64,000 bases of DNA from Agarophyton chilense. Taxonomy: Eukaryota; Rhodophyta; Florideophyceae; Gracilariales; Gracilariaceae. The translations under genes were made by a program, and so were the position numbers. Below are positions 1 through 9,365 of the stretch, piece after piece (position 1 is the stretch's first letter; the number at the start of each line of letters is the position of its first letter). The stretch spans positions 1-64,000 of the forward strand of contig JARGXX010000044.1 of assembly GCA_030374765.1 (NCBI GenBank), in the 5' to 3' direction. Under the pieces are notes generated by a model. That model ran no database searches and was not told the origin of the DNA. It saw nothing but the letters and a program-made list of their open reading frames with translations.

Positions 1-2
1 CT

Positions 3-3000
3 GGTCCAATTCAGATCCGCCTGAGCAACAAACATGACCCACTGCAAGTCACGTGCGTTGCAACCAATGCGCCCCATACCAACCTTCTCTCCGTTCATGA
101 CACCGCACGGAAGTACGGCGCAGTGGTGTTCACTCCACGCCAAGGTTTTATCCTAAACTTACACAAACCACAGTTGCCCCTCATAGGCGCCACCATTCCA
201 TAGAACAACCACTCCTATACTCTGCATACCATTAAATCCCCCAATGCCTCTGGCGCCCGAACAATCACACGGCGCAAGCGCCCCACACAACCAAAAACCA
301 TACCATATTCCGGCCCCAAAAACCGCTCATATTACTCCAAACCCCAGCGTTGCCATCCAAGAAACACCCAAGACCAACTACCACCCCGCGTCTGAACCAA
401 ATACCACCAACATATCCCGCTCCCGACCTCAATCCAACAGCACATTCATATTACCACTGGCACGTCACACTCAACCACATGAGCCTCAACAAGATCCATC
501 GTATGGCCAATTCGAAAACGGTCCCCCTACTACCCACAACCTTCCGAAATACGCCCCCTCCTATTACGTGCTCCACCTGCCCAACTGCGAAACAGAAACC
601 CCTTGTACACAAAACCCAACACCACAACTACACAGTAGGTTTATACATAAGCAGCGATACATGTGGCCCCTTTAAACCACGCTCCCGCCACGGAAACCCA
701 CACTACGTAAGCTACCTGGACACCGCAAGTAAATTACTCATCATATTCTTCATACCAGAGCGCAGCTACGTCAAACAAACAACCCCCTATAGCCATCGCC
801 TACATCAGTGCTCAACAGGGCCAACTACCATCCATCTACCGCTCGGACAACGCCAGAGAATTTCAGAGCAACGAAATGAACGCATTGTACAACCAACACG
901 GCATACAATACAGCTCCACCACTCCCCATAAACCACAAGAGAATTCGCTCTCTGAAAGAGTAAACCAAACCATCGTGACAGCAACCCGAGCAGAACTCCA
1001 CCACTCCCAACTCAACGAGACATTCTGGGAGGATGCCATGAAAGATGTGGTCTATAAATACAACATTACCCTCCATGACGCCACAGGAAAGACACCTTTC
1101 CAAATCTGGCACAAAAGCACACCCAAAATCACACGCATGTTTTCATTTGGACAATTCGGCACCACACCCAACTACCATCAACAGAAAACCAAATTTGAAG
1201 CCCGCACAGATCCTGCTCGTTTCATGTACAACATCTCACAGACCCGTATATTGGCTATCAACCTCCACACCAACCAATATACGCACCTCCGCTCTATCGA
1301 CTTCCGCCCCTACTTCCACCATCTCGACGCCCTTTACCACCGGCCACAAGGGAATAAACAGGCCTTCATGTCAGTATCACCCATCCCGCAACCGATTCCT
1401 CTTACCATCACACCCAACACGCCACCTCCCCAAACCACCGACCAAGCCAAGCGATACACCGACGCAAACCACTGGGCTGCAGCGCATGATGGCGAACTAG
1501 AAACATTAGAAAAACACGAAACAACTGAATGGATTCCAAACCTTGAACTACCACCACAAACCAAGACCATTCCACTGAAAATGAACTACCGCTACAAACG
1601 ATTGGATGATGGCTATACAACAAGACACAAAGCAAGATGCAACGTGCAAGGCGACCGCATGCTCCCACATGTACACTTTGATCCAGACCGCGTCATAACT
1701 TACACCGCTGAATGCCCCTCAACCAGATCCATTATGTGTCTAGCTGCCGCTTTCCATCTTTAACCAGAACAGTTTGACATATCATCTGCATTCCTCCACG
1801 AACGATATGAACACTCCACACCTGTATTCGTGCGACAAATCCCTCGCTTCGACGGTTCCTACAAACACAAGGGCCGAGCTGGGATACTCAAAGGAAACCT
1901 GTGCGGTATCCCTCCTGCCTCCCACATATACTTCGAGGCATTAGCATCATTCCTGAAAAGCAAAGGCTACATTCAAACTAACAGCGATAACTGCCTCTTC
2001 CTCCGCCTCACATCGGACGGCTCCATCATAATAAGCGTGACCATTGATGACTTCTTAGCGGCTGCTCCACTCAAGTCCATGATAGATGATCTCTACGACA
2101 CTCTCCGGTCCAGATACAAGATACGACGACTAGGCCCACCAAGACTCTTTCTCAATTGGCGCATTGAAAAATTCCCGAACTGTGCCATCCACATCTCCTA
2201 ACCTCATACCATCCGTGCAATCCTCGAAAAACACAACCTTCTCCACTGTAGTCCCAAGCCAACCCCATAAATCGAACCAAACCCCAAAAACCCACCCGAT
2301 CAATCTGCAGCACTGCCACCGGAGAAAGAATTCGCATACCGCCAAAGAATTGGAGAGCTTCGCTATGTAGCTGATTCCACAAGACAGGACATAGCCCACA
2401 TTATAAGCCGCCTGGCTACGAACATGAAAGCTCCAACACAAAAGAATTGAGAACAACTCCGCTACTCTCTAAAATACCTCAAAGGCACAATAAGCCACGT
2501 AATTCTCTACAAGCAGGCCGCCCCTTCCACTCTAATATCATACGCAGACGCGGTTTCGCAAATGCGTCAGATCGAAAGTCATACTCTGGGATAGTACACC
2601 TTTTAAAAAAAAGCCCAGTAATGTGGCAATCGACAAAGCAGAAGACGATCGCTCTATCGATATGCGAAGCAGAGTATCATACGGCGTCAGCGGCCTCTCA
2701 GCAAACAATGTGGCTGCGCCGACTGCTGTGTTACATCGGCTACTCCCAGAAGTCCGCGACTCTACTACACATGGACAATAATGCCCCAATCTTGGTAGCA
2801 TACCAAACGGCCCCCACCAAGCACCGGAAGTATTGCCACCTCCGCAGACATTACCTCCATGACCTCATCAAAAGCAAGCGCATACTTATCCAGCACACCC
2901 CCACCATATCCATGCTCGCAGACATTCTGACGAAAGCGCTCAAGAAACAGACGTTCACTCGACTTCGAAACGCCCTCAACATCGTGCCGCCACCCCCAAA

Positions 3001-3022
3001 CTACCATCATCGTGCAGGGAAA
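3..3022 (+). pseudogene. copia pol pseudogene (protease end to RNase H), copy A
   Basis: Reading from the left edge: protease C-terminus (NLLSVHDTARKYG, about 90-130); GAG-pre-integrase with an HWH start and a CSTCPTAK zinc motif (about 455-590); integrase with SSDTCGPF and RSDNAREF (the two catalytic Asp, about 650 and 845); RT with VTIDDFL in place of the usual YVDD (about 2040); RNase H with SICEAEYH, HMDNNAP and TKHRKYCHLR (about 2655-2840). A one-base frameshift lies near 785, after a C run inside the integrase. A second lies near 2555, between YADA and the rest of RNase H. A shared stop is at about 2267. Stops private to this copy are at about 1761 (TAA), 2199 (TAA) and 2448 (TGA). It is not translatable as a polyprotein. 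Strand and family are secure. Confidence 0.9.
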
Positions 3023-3174
3023 TGCTAGACTGCACAAACAACCCACGCTGATGGCAGTTTTTCAGCGCAGCTAGACTGCACACACACGACACACACGTGC
3101 AACACTGCACTAGACATAGTCTCGACCGGCGTCGCACCCGAGAGTAAAGAGAACGACCACCGTTGTCCGTCACA
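3023..3174 (+). repeat. copia 3' LTR (copy A)
   Basis: It starts with TG directly after a purine stretch (CAGGGAAA) at the end of RNase H and ends with CA. From about 3070 to 3174 it matches the LTR upstream of copy B's gag (58745-58850). The first ~47 bp carry an extra CTAGACTGCAC-type repeat that the 5' LTR of copy B lacks. At 152 bp it is short for a copia LTR. Confidence 0.7.
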
Positions 3175-3675
3175 GTCAGGAAGTATATGTAGGTGTACCT
3201 GATTGGTCACATACAATTTCCAACAACGCATTAGGCTGGCACATTAGTAAATCCCTGCTATTTCTATATGGATATATTTACAGCAAGGCGCCAGCCTAAC
3301 TGTAGCGATGAAGGTTCCATAACATTTGCAAACCGTAATTTTCATAGTTACTGTGGCATGCTTTGCGTGAGGTCTATGAGCCGTCAGTCTGAAGCGCTTT
3401 ATGAGTGCCGTTTGCGCCTAACTCAAGAATATCTCCTACTTATGTCGCTAGGAAAGGCCTGCGATTGTGCGCAAGATTTTGTTACAGCTGTGTGGCGCAT
3501 TTTTCATCTACGAAATTGTTTTCCTCCCCCCCATTTTCAAATCGCTAAAAGCCAGTAGACAGAATTCCGTCATTGTGGCGGGAAAAGGCCCAGTTATCTC
3601 AACCTCGTAGAAATGAGAGCAGCAGACTCGGTGGCTGCTTAAAGAGTGCTTTGGTTCGCACAAACTGCAGTTCGT
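3175..3675. repeat. segmentally duplicated 3' flank, left copy
   Basis: Sequence downstream of the LTR that recurs at 63500-64000 with about one mismatch, running on to the window edge. Because it lies outside the element, copies A and B arose by copying a chromosomal segment, not by two transpositions. A 96-codon ORF (3268-3558) is open in both copies but resembles nothing I know. Confidence 0.85.
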
Positions 3676-4351
3676 TGCAGCATATTTCGCAGTCGCTCCG
3701 ACACAACATCGCTGCCGACAGCGGACAGCTTGGATTCGGATCACCGTCCAGTCTGATGGCACACAGGACTGACAGGAGCTGGGCGAAAACCGTGCTCGAC
3801 GTCAAGGGCTCTATTTGTTACACATGCAACGATATTTTTTTCATGTTCCTTGATCACTCTTCGCGACCGGTCATGTTTACGTTGTCTTTGAAATTGATCG
3901 GACAGACCAGTTCATTCAGATCTTCGAATCATCGTCACACCGCTTTTAATACAATCAGTACGCGCACACCGCCGATTCTCTTATCGCTAGGAAGCAATGT
4001 TCTCGGAATAGGCACTCTTCCATACAAGAAACTTCATACTTTTTTTGAGTGATTGGCTGGAAGGATGCACAATGTCTGCACAGCGTTAAAGAACGTGACT
4101 GATTCACTGGGAGTAGACTGCTCGGGACGGCTCTACGTTCCAAAACGTGAACCGAGTGCAATACGGATGGGACCCTTGATACAGATGTGAGAGTTCTGGG
4201 GAATGAAAATACCACCAATGCCGCCGTTTGAGTATTGACTTATTATTCAAACTGTGGCTTTCGTCTTCTGCATCAAGTGCGCACAAGTTCCTTTCTCCAC
4301 ACGGTGGCGACACCGTAAGCTCCAGCAGCACCCACGCGCAGCATGAAGGGC
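3676..4351. other. no gene recognised
   Basis: A 159-codon frame (3573-4052) runs into this stretch but has no recognisable motif and unremarkable composition. I see no splice-flanked coding, RNA gene or repeat here. Confidence 0.5.
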
Positions 4352-4356
4352 CAGAT
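4352..4356. repeat. target-site duplication CAGAT, left
   Basis: CAGAT abuts the left outer LTR and recurs directly after the right outer LTR at 14069-14073. The match is perfect if the element ends include the AA on the left (TT on the element strand). Confidence 0.7.
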
Positions 4357-4614
4357 AATGAATAATTGAGAATACGGTTGACAGTGGTAGCGGTATCAGA
4401 TAACGATCAGAGGTAGTTTATCAAAAATGGGGAGAACCTCTGTGACGGTCCACTTGTCAAGAACAAGTGCAGTGTTCTGTCTTATATATCAGATGGTCTA
4501 TTGCATGTCAGTACTCACACAGATTCATTGTTGCATGGACAGTTTCTCACAGCCGGTTACTTGACCAGTACTTCACGTCCATTGAAAGTGAGTCTCTGTA
4601 ACTCAACATTCACA
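4357..4614 (-). repeat. copia LTR, left (3' LTR of left unit)
   Basis: 258 bp, essentially identical to the middle and right LTRs. On the element strand it begins TGTGAATG and ends TTCATT. TATATAAG sits at 4481-4488. Confidence 0.9.
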
Positions 4615-4633
4615 TTGATTCTCTTTTCTTTTT
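4615..4633 (-). promoter_or_regulatory. polypurine tract, left unit
   Basis: On the minus strand an A/G-rich run (AAAAAGAAAAGAGAATCAA) directly precedes the 3' LTR, the expected site for plus-strand DNA priming. Confidence 0.75.
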
Positions 4634-4638
4634 GAACC

Positions 4639-6996
4639 TCAACCTGTAGAGTATTTGCTTTCTTTTGTCTCTGACTCAGTAAATCCGAGTGCTAGCTTTC
4701 CAGAGTACAATGTCAGGTTCAGCGTCTCGCAAAGAGGGCTGTTTGGTTTTGTCAGCGGATCAGCAATGTTCAGCTTTCCTGGTATCCACGATATTTTGTT
4801 GACGTTGTGTGTTTCAAATTCATACCTGATAACACTCACATCTCCTCTTATAGATTTGTCAATCGAGTTTCGGCATGTGGACAATGATGTAAATAGATCT
4901 TTGGAATCAAGCACCAATATCACTTCTATTTCCATTGTTAGCAGCTGTCTGTAGGCATCAGCGATTCGTTTGGCGTCATCAATTGCTTCTCCAGCAGCCA
5001 TTATTTCTGCAGCGCCGATTGATTTCACTGGTCGCTTAGATTTGTGACTACACCAAGAGATGGTGTGAAAAATAGCCCCTTCTTGACATTGCCCAAATAG
5101 CAGGCCAATACAAAAACCAAGCTGGCCATGATCAACCAGTCGACTAGCATCAGAAAACGCGAGGACTGACATTTGGTATGAGCTCTTGTCTCGGGGTCTT
5201 GTGTATTGTATAGTTGTCCCCAGTTTTTTCAGTAGTCGTAAAATGTTAATCTGTGAGATTAGCGTATGGACTGTTCCTTGCGGTATCTTTTGCTGTAAAT
5301 AGCTCGCATAAAAGGCACACAGCGGCGAAGCTGCTATACCAAGCCATCCAAGTGAACTGCTGACAGATCGGAAGCTTTTTTCTTCAATCGCAGTCATTTT
5401 CTCATTGATTTCTCTTCGTCTCTGTCTGCTTATAGGGAATGACTCCAACAACTGCAGTTTAGCATCTGCATTGACATGAATAGTGAAATCATCTTCCTGA
5501 GAAATTTGTAGTCCATAAAACAGAAATGTGCCAGGACCATAACATATCGTACCGAGTTCATACGAGGCTTGAATTTTCTGGATTGTTTCCCCAACTAAAT
5601 CCCTCGGACCTCCAAGAAGGACATCGTCAACGATTTTGACAGAGACTAAAATTAGTTTTCCAGTCATATCAGTCTTAAGGAACATTTGCGGGATAAAAAG
5701 TATTTGAACGAATCCGAAAGACTTCAAAAGATTGTCACTGAGCTCTTGCCACTTGGCGTTGGCATTTACCAAGCCATAGGCCGCAGTTAGCAATAGCCAT
5801 AGGTGATTCTTGTCCAAACTTTCTCTGGGAGGAATAACATAAACATCTCTTTCAGCTTTTCCAGTCTGGAGGAACGCGCTCTTAAAATCGATTTTAGCTA
5901 TACACCACTTGAAGATAGTTGCCAGTGACAAAAGTATTCGTATCCCAGCAGGTGAACACGTCGCTGAATCTGTTTTCAGGTCATTTTTCTCGCGATCCAT
6001 GTTTCCGTGTGGGGCTATGCGTGTTTTCATCTGAAGGGTGTTGTCATCATTATTCTTAATCTTGTATATGACATGGCTAGAGATTATGTTGGCATTCCGT
6101 GGGATATCTGATTTGTGTACCACGTTAACTGTCTCTTTGAACTTCTTCTCTTCTTTCTCATAAGCATTAATCAGTGGGAATGACGTGAAACCTTGAGCTT
6201 GAAAAAATTGAAAATCTTTCAATCCGAAATGATTCTTGTAGTGTTGGAGAACTTCTTGCTCAGAGCTTGTAATCTTCAGTGGAATCACAGAGTTTGCTTC
6301 TAGGATGTCGGTGTTATTGTATCTCCAGGTCTCTTGTTCAAGATCTAGTGTCTCAGTCTCACCGTCATCATAATTAACAGTGACCTTGTTATCATCTGCA
6401 GCTCCAATTGTTCCAGGGTAATACACATTGTCTAGAGGCCAAAATACCTCGATGTTGTCCCCACTCGAGGGAAGGGCATTATAACTATCACCTGTTCCAT
6501 TCTGAAACGTTTGATCAACATAGGGTTCAATATTTTCTTCTTTGCATGCCTTGGAGTGACCATATTTTGGAGAAGTAACTGTAGGGGGGGTGGATAAAAC
6601 CGTTTCAATACACTCATCAACGTTCCATTCCAATATGTCAATTGCTTCTTGTATCATTGATGCAATGCTGTCTTCTTTGAGGGCAGGGCGAACATCTTCG
6701 ATAGCAGCTGTTAAATTTTTTCCGCGCTTCCCGGGTACTGATATTATTCCGGTAGCTTTGTCAAACGAAAGAATCACTTTCGGAGCAGACCATTTACCTC
6801 GTTTGGCATTTTGCTCTTTGATAAATATCTGCACCTGATCACCAACTGCCAAGGGAATGTCAGTGATTGTTTTGGACCTTAAAATCAATGTAAGCTTCCT
6901 TTTTGCAATGAGATCTTCATGAGCTTCTAGTATCTCGTCCGGGATGGGAAGAGGGAATGCCCCATTCAGGACTGGTCTTGTGTATCCTTTTGCCAT
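4639..6996 (-). CDS. copia RT-RNase H with Tudor-like domain (left unit)
   Basis: A 785-codon frame. Residues 1-105 are the integrase C-terminal region, with a basic SH3-like stretch at about 50-105. Residues 178-228 resemble a Tudor/PDS5-type domain (VFWPLDNVYYPGT, YDDGETETLDL). Residues 305-500 are the RT, with the first catalytic Asp in KIDFKSAF (370) and KIVDD (454-458) as the YVDD equivalent. Residues 605-750 are RNase H with D616, E664, D697 and D746. The Met start is only the first ATG in frame: homologous sequence continues upstream (ISNDLYG), and the preceding integrase frame is offset by one base near 7117, so this was one polyprotein. It is identical in protein sequence to the right copy. 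Confidence 0.9.
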   Translation of the reverse strand: MAKGYTRPVLNGAFPLPIPDEILEAHEDLIAKRKLTLILRSKTITDIPLAVGDQVQIFIKEQNAKRGKWSAPKVILSFDKATGIISVPGKRGKNLTAAIEDVRPALKEDSIASMIQEAIDILEWNVDECIETVLSTPPTVTSPKYGHSKACKEENIEPYVDQTFQNGTGDSYNALPSSGDNIEVFWPLDNVYYPGTIGAADDNKVTVNYDDGETETLDLEQETWRYNNTDILEANSVIPLKITSSEQEVLQHYKNHFGLKDFQFFQAQGFTSFPLINAYEKEEKKFKETVNVVHKSDIPRNANIISSHVIYKIKNNDDNTLQMKTRIAPHGNMDREKNDLKTDSATCSPAGIRILLSLATIFKWCIAKIDFKSAFLQTGKAERDVYVIPPRESLDKNHLWLLLTAAYGLVNANAKWQELSDNLLKSFGFVQILFIPQMFLKTDMTGKLILVSVKIVDDVLLGGPRDLVGETIQKIQASYELGTICYGPGTFLFYGLQISQEDDFTIHVNADAKLQLLESFPISRQRRREINEKMTAIEEKSFRSVSSSLGWLGIAASPLCAFYASYLQQKIPQGTVHTLISQINILRLLKKLGTTIQYTRPRDKSSYQMSVLAFSDASRLVDHGQLGFCIGLLFGQCQEGAIFHTISWCSHKSKRPVKSIGAAEIMAAGEAIDDAKRIADAYRQLLTMEIEVILVLDSKDLFTSLSTCRNSIDKSIRGDVSVIRYEFETHNVNKISWIPGKLNIADPLTKPNSPLCETLNLTLYSGKLALGFTESETKESKYSTG

Positions 6997-7043
6997 CTCT
7001 TGTGCAGAGCATATATCATTCCCGTATAAATCATTGGAAATCC

Positions 7044-7511
7044 TTAGAGCTTGTTGAACAATTTGTTTTTCTGTGTCTGACGAACAATCAGTAGCTGAGT
7101 GCTTAATATATCTCGTATTACTGTATGCTTTGATTCGATTACATTCTTGTTGTGCCGTCTCGGAGGAATTGGTCTCGCTTCAATACCGTAGTTGTGTAGG
7201 TAAGAGGTAAATTCTGTCGCTTTGAAAGCCGGGTCAAAGAAAACACTTTGAGGGACCCAAAACGGTGTTACCCATAGTAGCTCAAAAATACGAATGGCCT
7301 CAGCCATAGACGTGTTAGGAACTACGTCACCAGTGGAGTATCTAGATTTGGAGTCCATGATATGAAAGACGCAGTTCGCTTCCAAAAAGAAGTGATCAAT
7401 ACACACAACGTCATTGAACTCTCTGTTCACGGTGCTCAAGGACACCTTACGTGTGGCTCTTGGCTCAGAGGTACATAAACAGTGCTCGCATTTTTCCAGT
7501 ATCAGTGACAA
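7044..7511 (-). CDS. copia integrase core (left unit)
   Basis: 155 codons opening with TTG, in frame with gag-protease after a single UAG. CEHC (residues 8-11) supplies the CC half of the integrase HHCC zinc finger. The HH half is at the end of the upstream gag frame. DDE residues are D39 (CIDHFF), D93 (FFDPAF) and E126 (VIESKH). The frame then runs out after a one-base shift. In the related element at 34-35 kb the same stretch is continuous, so the shift looks like damage and not programmed recoding. Confidence 0.85.
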   Translation of the reverse strand: MSLILEKCEHCLCTSEPRATRKVSLSTVNREFNDVVCIDHFFLEANCVFHIMDSKSRYSTGDVVPNTSMAEAIRIFELLWVTPFWVPQSVFFDPAFKATEFTSYLHNYGIEARPIPPRRHNKNVIESKHTVIRDILSTQLLIVRQTQKNKLFNKL

Positions 7512-7517
7512 ATACTT

Positions 7518-9080
7518 CTACACATCGGGGCTCCATAGTTTGTTTCTTTCCAATAATATCTTGATATCCGAAAAAGAAGAATGACCACAAACATGCTGAT
7601 GCACTTTGTCAACCAATTTCTTGAGCTCTTTCCAAGGCCTGCTGGAGTTCTCTCCATCAAACTGAGCAGCCGCACAGAATAGCTCTGTTGAATTATTTTG
7701 TTTCGGAGTATAAAATTTTGGTACAAATACATTGAACGGTATGTAGCTGTGGTACGAGCTATCCTCAAGAGCAATCGAATCTTGCAAACCAGGAAGAACA
7801 AACCTGTTTGCATCAACGTGTAAGATGTTACATTTCCGGGTAACATTTCTTCCTATGACCCACTGCGAGGATCCCTGAATCACAAGGTGCGTAACAGATG
7901 CAGTGTTTCCCATATCCGTCCTTACATTAAATTTGACAGATCCAAGTATGCGTCGCTGTTCACTGGCATGCTGGCCGGAGCCATACTGCCACACGCTTCC
8001 TTGTTGTATGCCCTCGGGTAGTGGTTCGAATGTCCCGTTCCACCCAGGCAAAACGGTAGGCTGTAGCATTTTGAATTCAGTGATACCAATTCCGCTATAC
8101 GGTGCACCATCATCTAACAACGGGCCAATAATAGGTTCTGGAGCTTCATAGGCTGGAGCGAGATAATGCAGGTTTGCCATGTTGAACGTTATCGTTTTCT
8201 TTTGGTTCTCAGACGGAGTTGACTGCTTCTCTTGCGTCTCACTAGACATGGTCCCAGGTTTCAAGGACCCATCGGCATTGTGATCAACAGCCCAATGTCC
8301 GTACTTGTGACATTTCCGACACTTACTTTTGCTCTTCAGATCCAGAAGCGCATCAGGGGACAGTTTTCGGCGTGGATGCCTATTGAATCCATTGATTGAA
8401 TTGGTTGATAAGGTTTCCATCGGCTCTGTAGTTGTGTGATCACACTGACGAAGCACAGATGCAACTTTTTCGTAGGATACGGCTTGTAGAAATGCTTCCG
8501 TGTCAGCATTAGTAGCAATCGAATCATTGGTAGCAACAGCAGCAAGCACCGATACTCGTTGCCCATTTTCAACACCAGAGTTTGCAAGTAACATGAATGC
8601 ATTCATTGCCTCCGGCAATTTGCAACTACCAGATGTAGCAGTCAGTTTGGATACTTGAGCTGCAAAGCGTGCCTCGAAGTTTAGATAGCTCTCATTACCG
8701 CGGCGACGAGTGTTTAGCATTGTCATGAACGCTTGATAAACCTCACTAACCACAGAGAGAGAATCACGTTTGTAAATTGCATTCACGATAACCTTATGTC
8801 CATCAACGGCTCGAATATCTTCAGCGGATATTGCTTTGCAAAGATCCTTGGCTCTACCGTAGAGCTTTGACTGTAGCATAATTCCCCTTAGCGCACTTGG
8901 AATCTTATTAGAATTTGAATCTGGTAGCATATCATGGAACGAATTCCATAAATCAACGGAAGAGGCATATTCTTCCTGGTTTCCAAGACCATCAGTCCAA
9001 GGGACACTTTTGAGGTTCCAAGAAAATCTTGGCCGCGTTGGTAGCCCCTTCGGTAACGTAGAATCTGGGTCTGGGCCCAT
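7518..9080 (-). CDS. copia gag-protease (left unit)
   Basis: 520 codons. Residues 20-210 form a helical gag region. C254-x2-C257-x4-H262-x4-H267 is a zinc knuckle with a final His where Cys is usual. LLDDGAP (321-327) is the aspartic protease active site. WVIGRNV (about 407) is the protease C-terminal motif. H496 and H500 (HVCGH) begin the integrase zinc finger. The frame ends at a UAG followed in frame by integrase. The start ATG lies inside the tRNA primer-binding site. Residue 72 is K and 427 is F, versus Q and L in the right copy. Confidence 0.9.
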   Translation of the reverse strand: MGPDPDSTLPKGLPTRPRFSWNLKSVPWTDGLGNQEEYASSVDLWNSFHDMLPDSNSNKIPSALRGIMLQSKLYGRAKDLCKAISAEDIRAVDGHKVIVNAIYKRDSLSVVSEVYQAFMTMLNTRRRGNESYLNFEARFAAQVSKLTATSGSCKLPEAMNAFMLLANSGVENGQRVSVLAAVATNDSIATNADTEAFLQAVSYEKVASVLRQCDHTTTEPMETLSTNSINGFNRHPRRKLSPDALLDLKSKSKCRKCHKYGHWAVDHNADGSLKPGTMSSETQEKQSTPSENQKKTITFNMANLHYLAPAYEAPEPIIGPLLDDGAPYSGIGITEFKMLQPTVLPGWNGTFEPLPEGIQQGSVWQYGSGQHASEQRRILGSVKFNVRTDMGNTASVTHLVIQGSSQWVIGRNVTRKCNILHVDANRFVLPGLQDSIALEDSSYHSYIPFNVFVPKFYTPKQNNSTELFCAAAQFDGENSSRPWKELKKLVDKVHQHVCGHSSFSDIKILLERNKLWSPDV

Positions 9081-9083
9081 AAC
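9071..9083 (-). promoter_or_regulatory. primer-binding site, initiator-tRNA half type (left unit)
   Basis: The element strand reads GTTATGGGCCCAG right after the LTR. This is complementary to the anticodon stem-loop of eukaryotic initiator tRNA-Met, the primer mode known for Drosophila copia. The ATG in it is the gag start. Confidence 0.85.
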
Positions 9084-9341
9084 AATGAATAATTGAGAAT
9101 ACGGTTGACAGTGGTAGCGGTATCAGATAACGATCAGAGGTAGTTTATCAAAAATGGGGAGAACCTCTGTGACGGTCCACTTGTCAAGAACAAGTGCAGT
9201 GTTCTGTCTTATATATCAGATGGTCTATTGCATGTCAGTACTCACACAGATTCATTGTTGCATGGACAGTTTCTCACAGCCGGTTACTTGACCAGTACTT
9301 CACGTCCATTGAAAGTGAGTCTCTGTAACTCAACATTCACA
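9084..9341 (-). repeat. copia LTR, middle, shared by both units
   Basis: Acts as the 5' LTR of the left unit and the 3' LTR of the right unit. It is 258 bp and carries the same TATA motif and hairpin as the outer LTRs. Confidence 0.92.
9208..9215 (-). promoter_or_regulatory. TATA box in middle LTR
   Basis: TATATAAG on the element strand, about 30 bp upstream of a perfect 7-bp stem hairpin (CACTTGT/ACAAGTG). This is the likely promoter for the left unit. Confidence 0.6.
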
Positions 9342-9360
9342 TTGATTCTCTTTTCTTTTT
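9342..9360 (-). promoter_or_regulatory. polypurine tract, right unit
   Basis: Same A/G run as in the left unit, immediately upstream of the middle LTR on the element strand. Confidence 0.75.
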
Positions 9361-9365
9361 GAACC

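Larger units (their letters stand above)
1..3174 (+). mobile_element. Ty1/copia element, copy A, 5'-truncated by window edge
   Basis: The pol order is protease end, GAG-pre-integrase, integrase, RT, RNase H, then LTR, which is copia order. The matching element at 60325-63499 is complete at its 5' end, so the left part of copy A lies outside the window. The two copies share two frameshifts and one stop, and each also has private stops. This is a dead element that was duplicated after it had begun to decay. Confidence 0.9.

Noticed and set aside
3268..3558. 96-codon ORF intact in both duplicated flanks
   Set aside because: The two copies are almost identical DNA, so conservation says nothing about coding; no family recognised.
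4655..4954. Plus-strand ORFs inside the tandem copia (also 9382-9681 and others)
   Set aside because: They are exact antisense shadows of RT/RNase H and identical in both units only because the units are.
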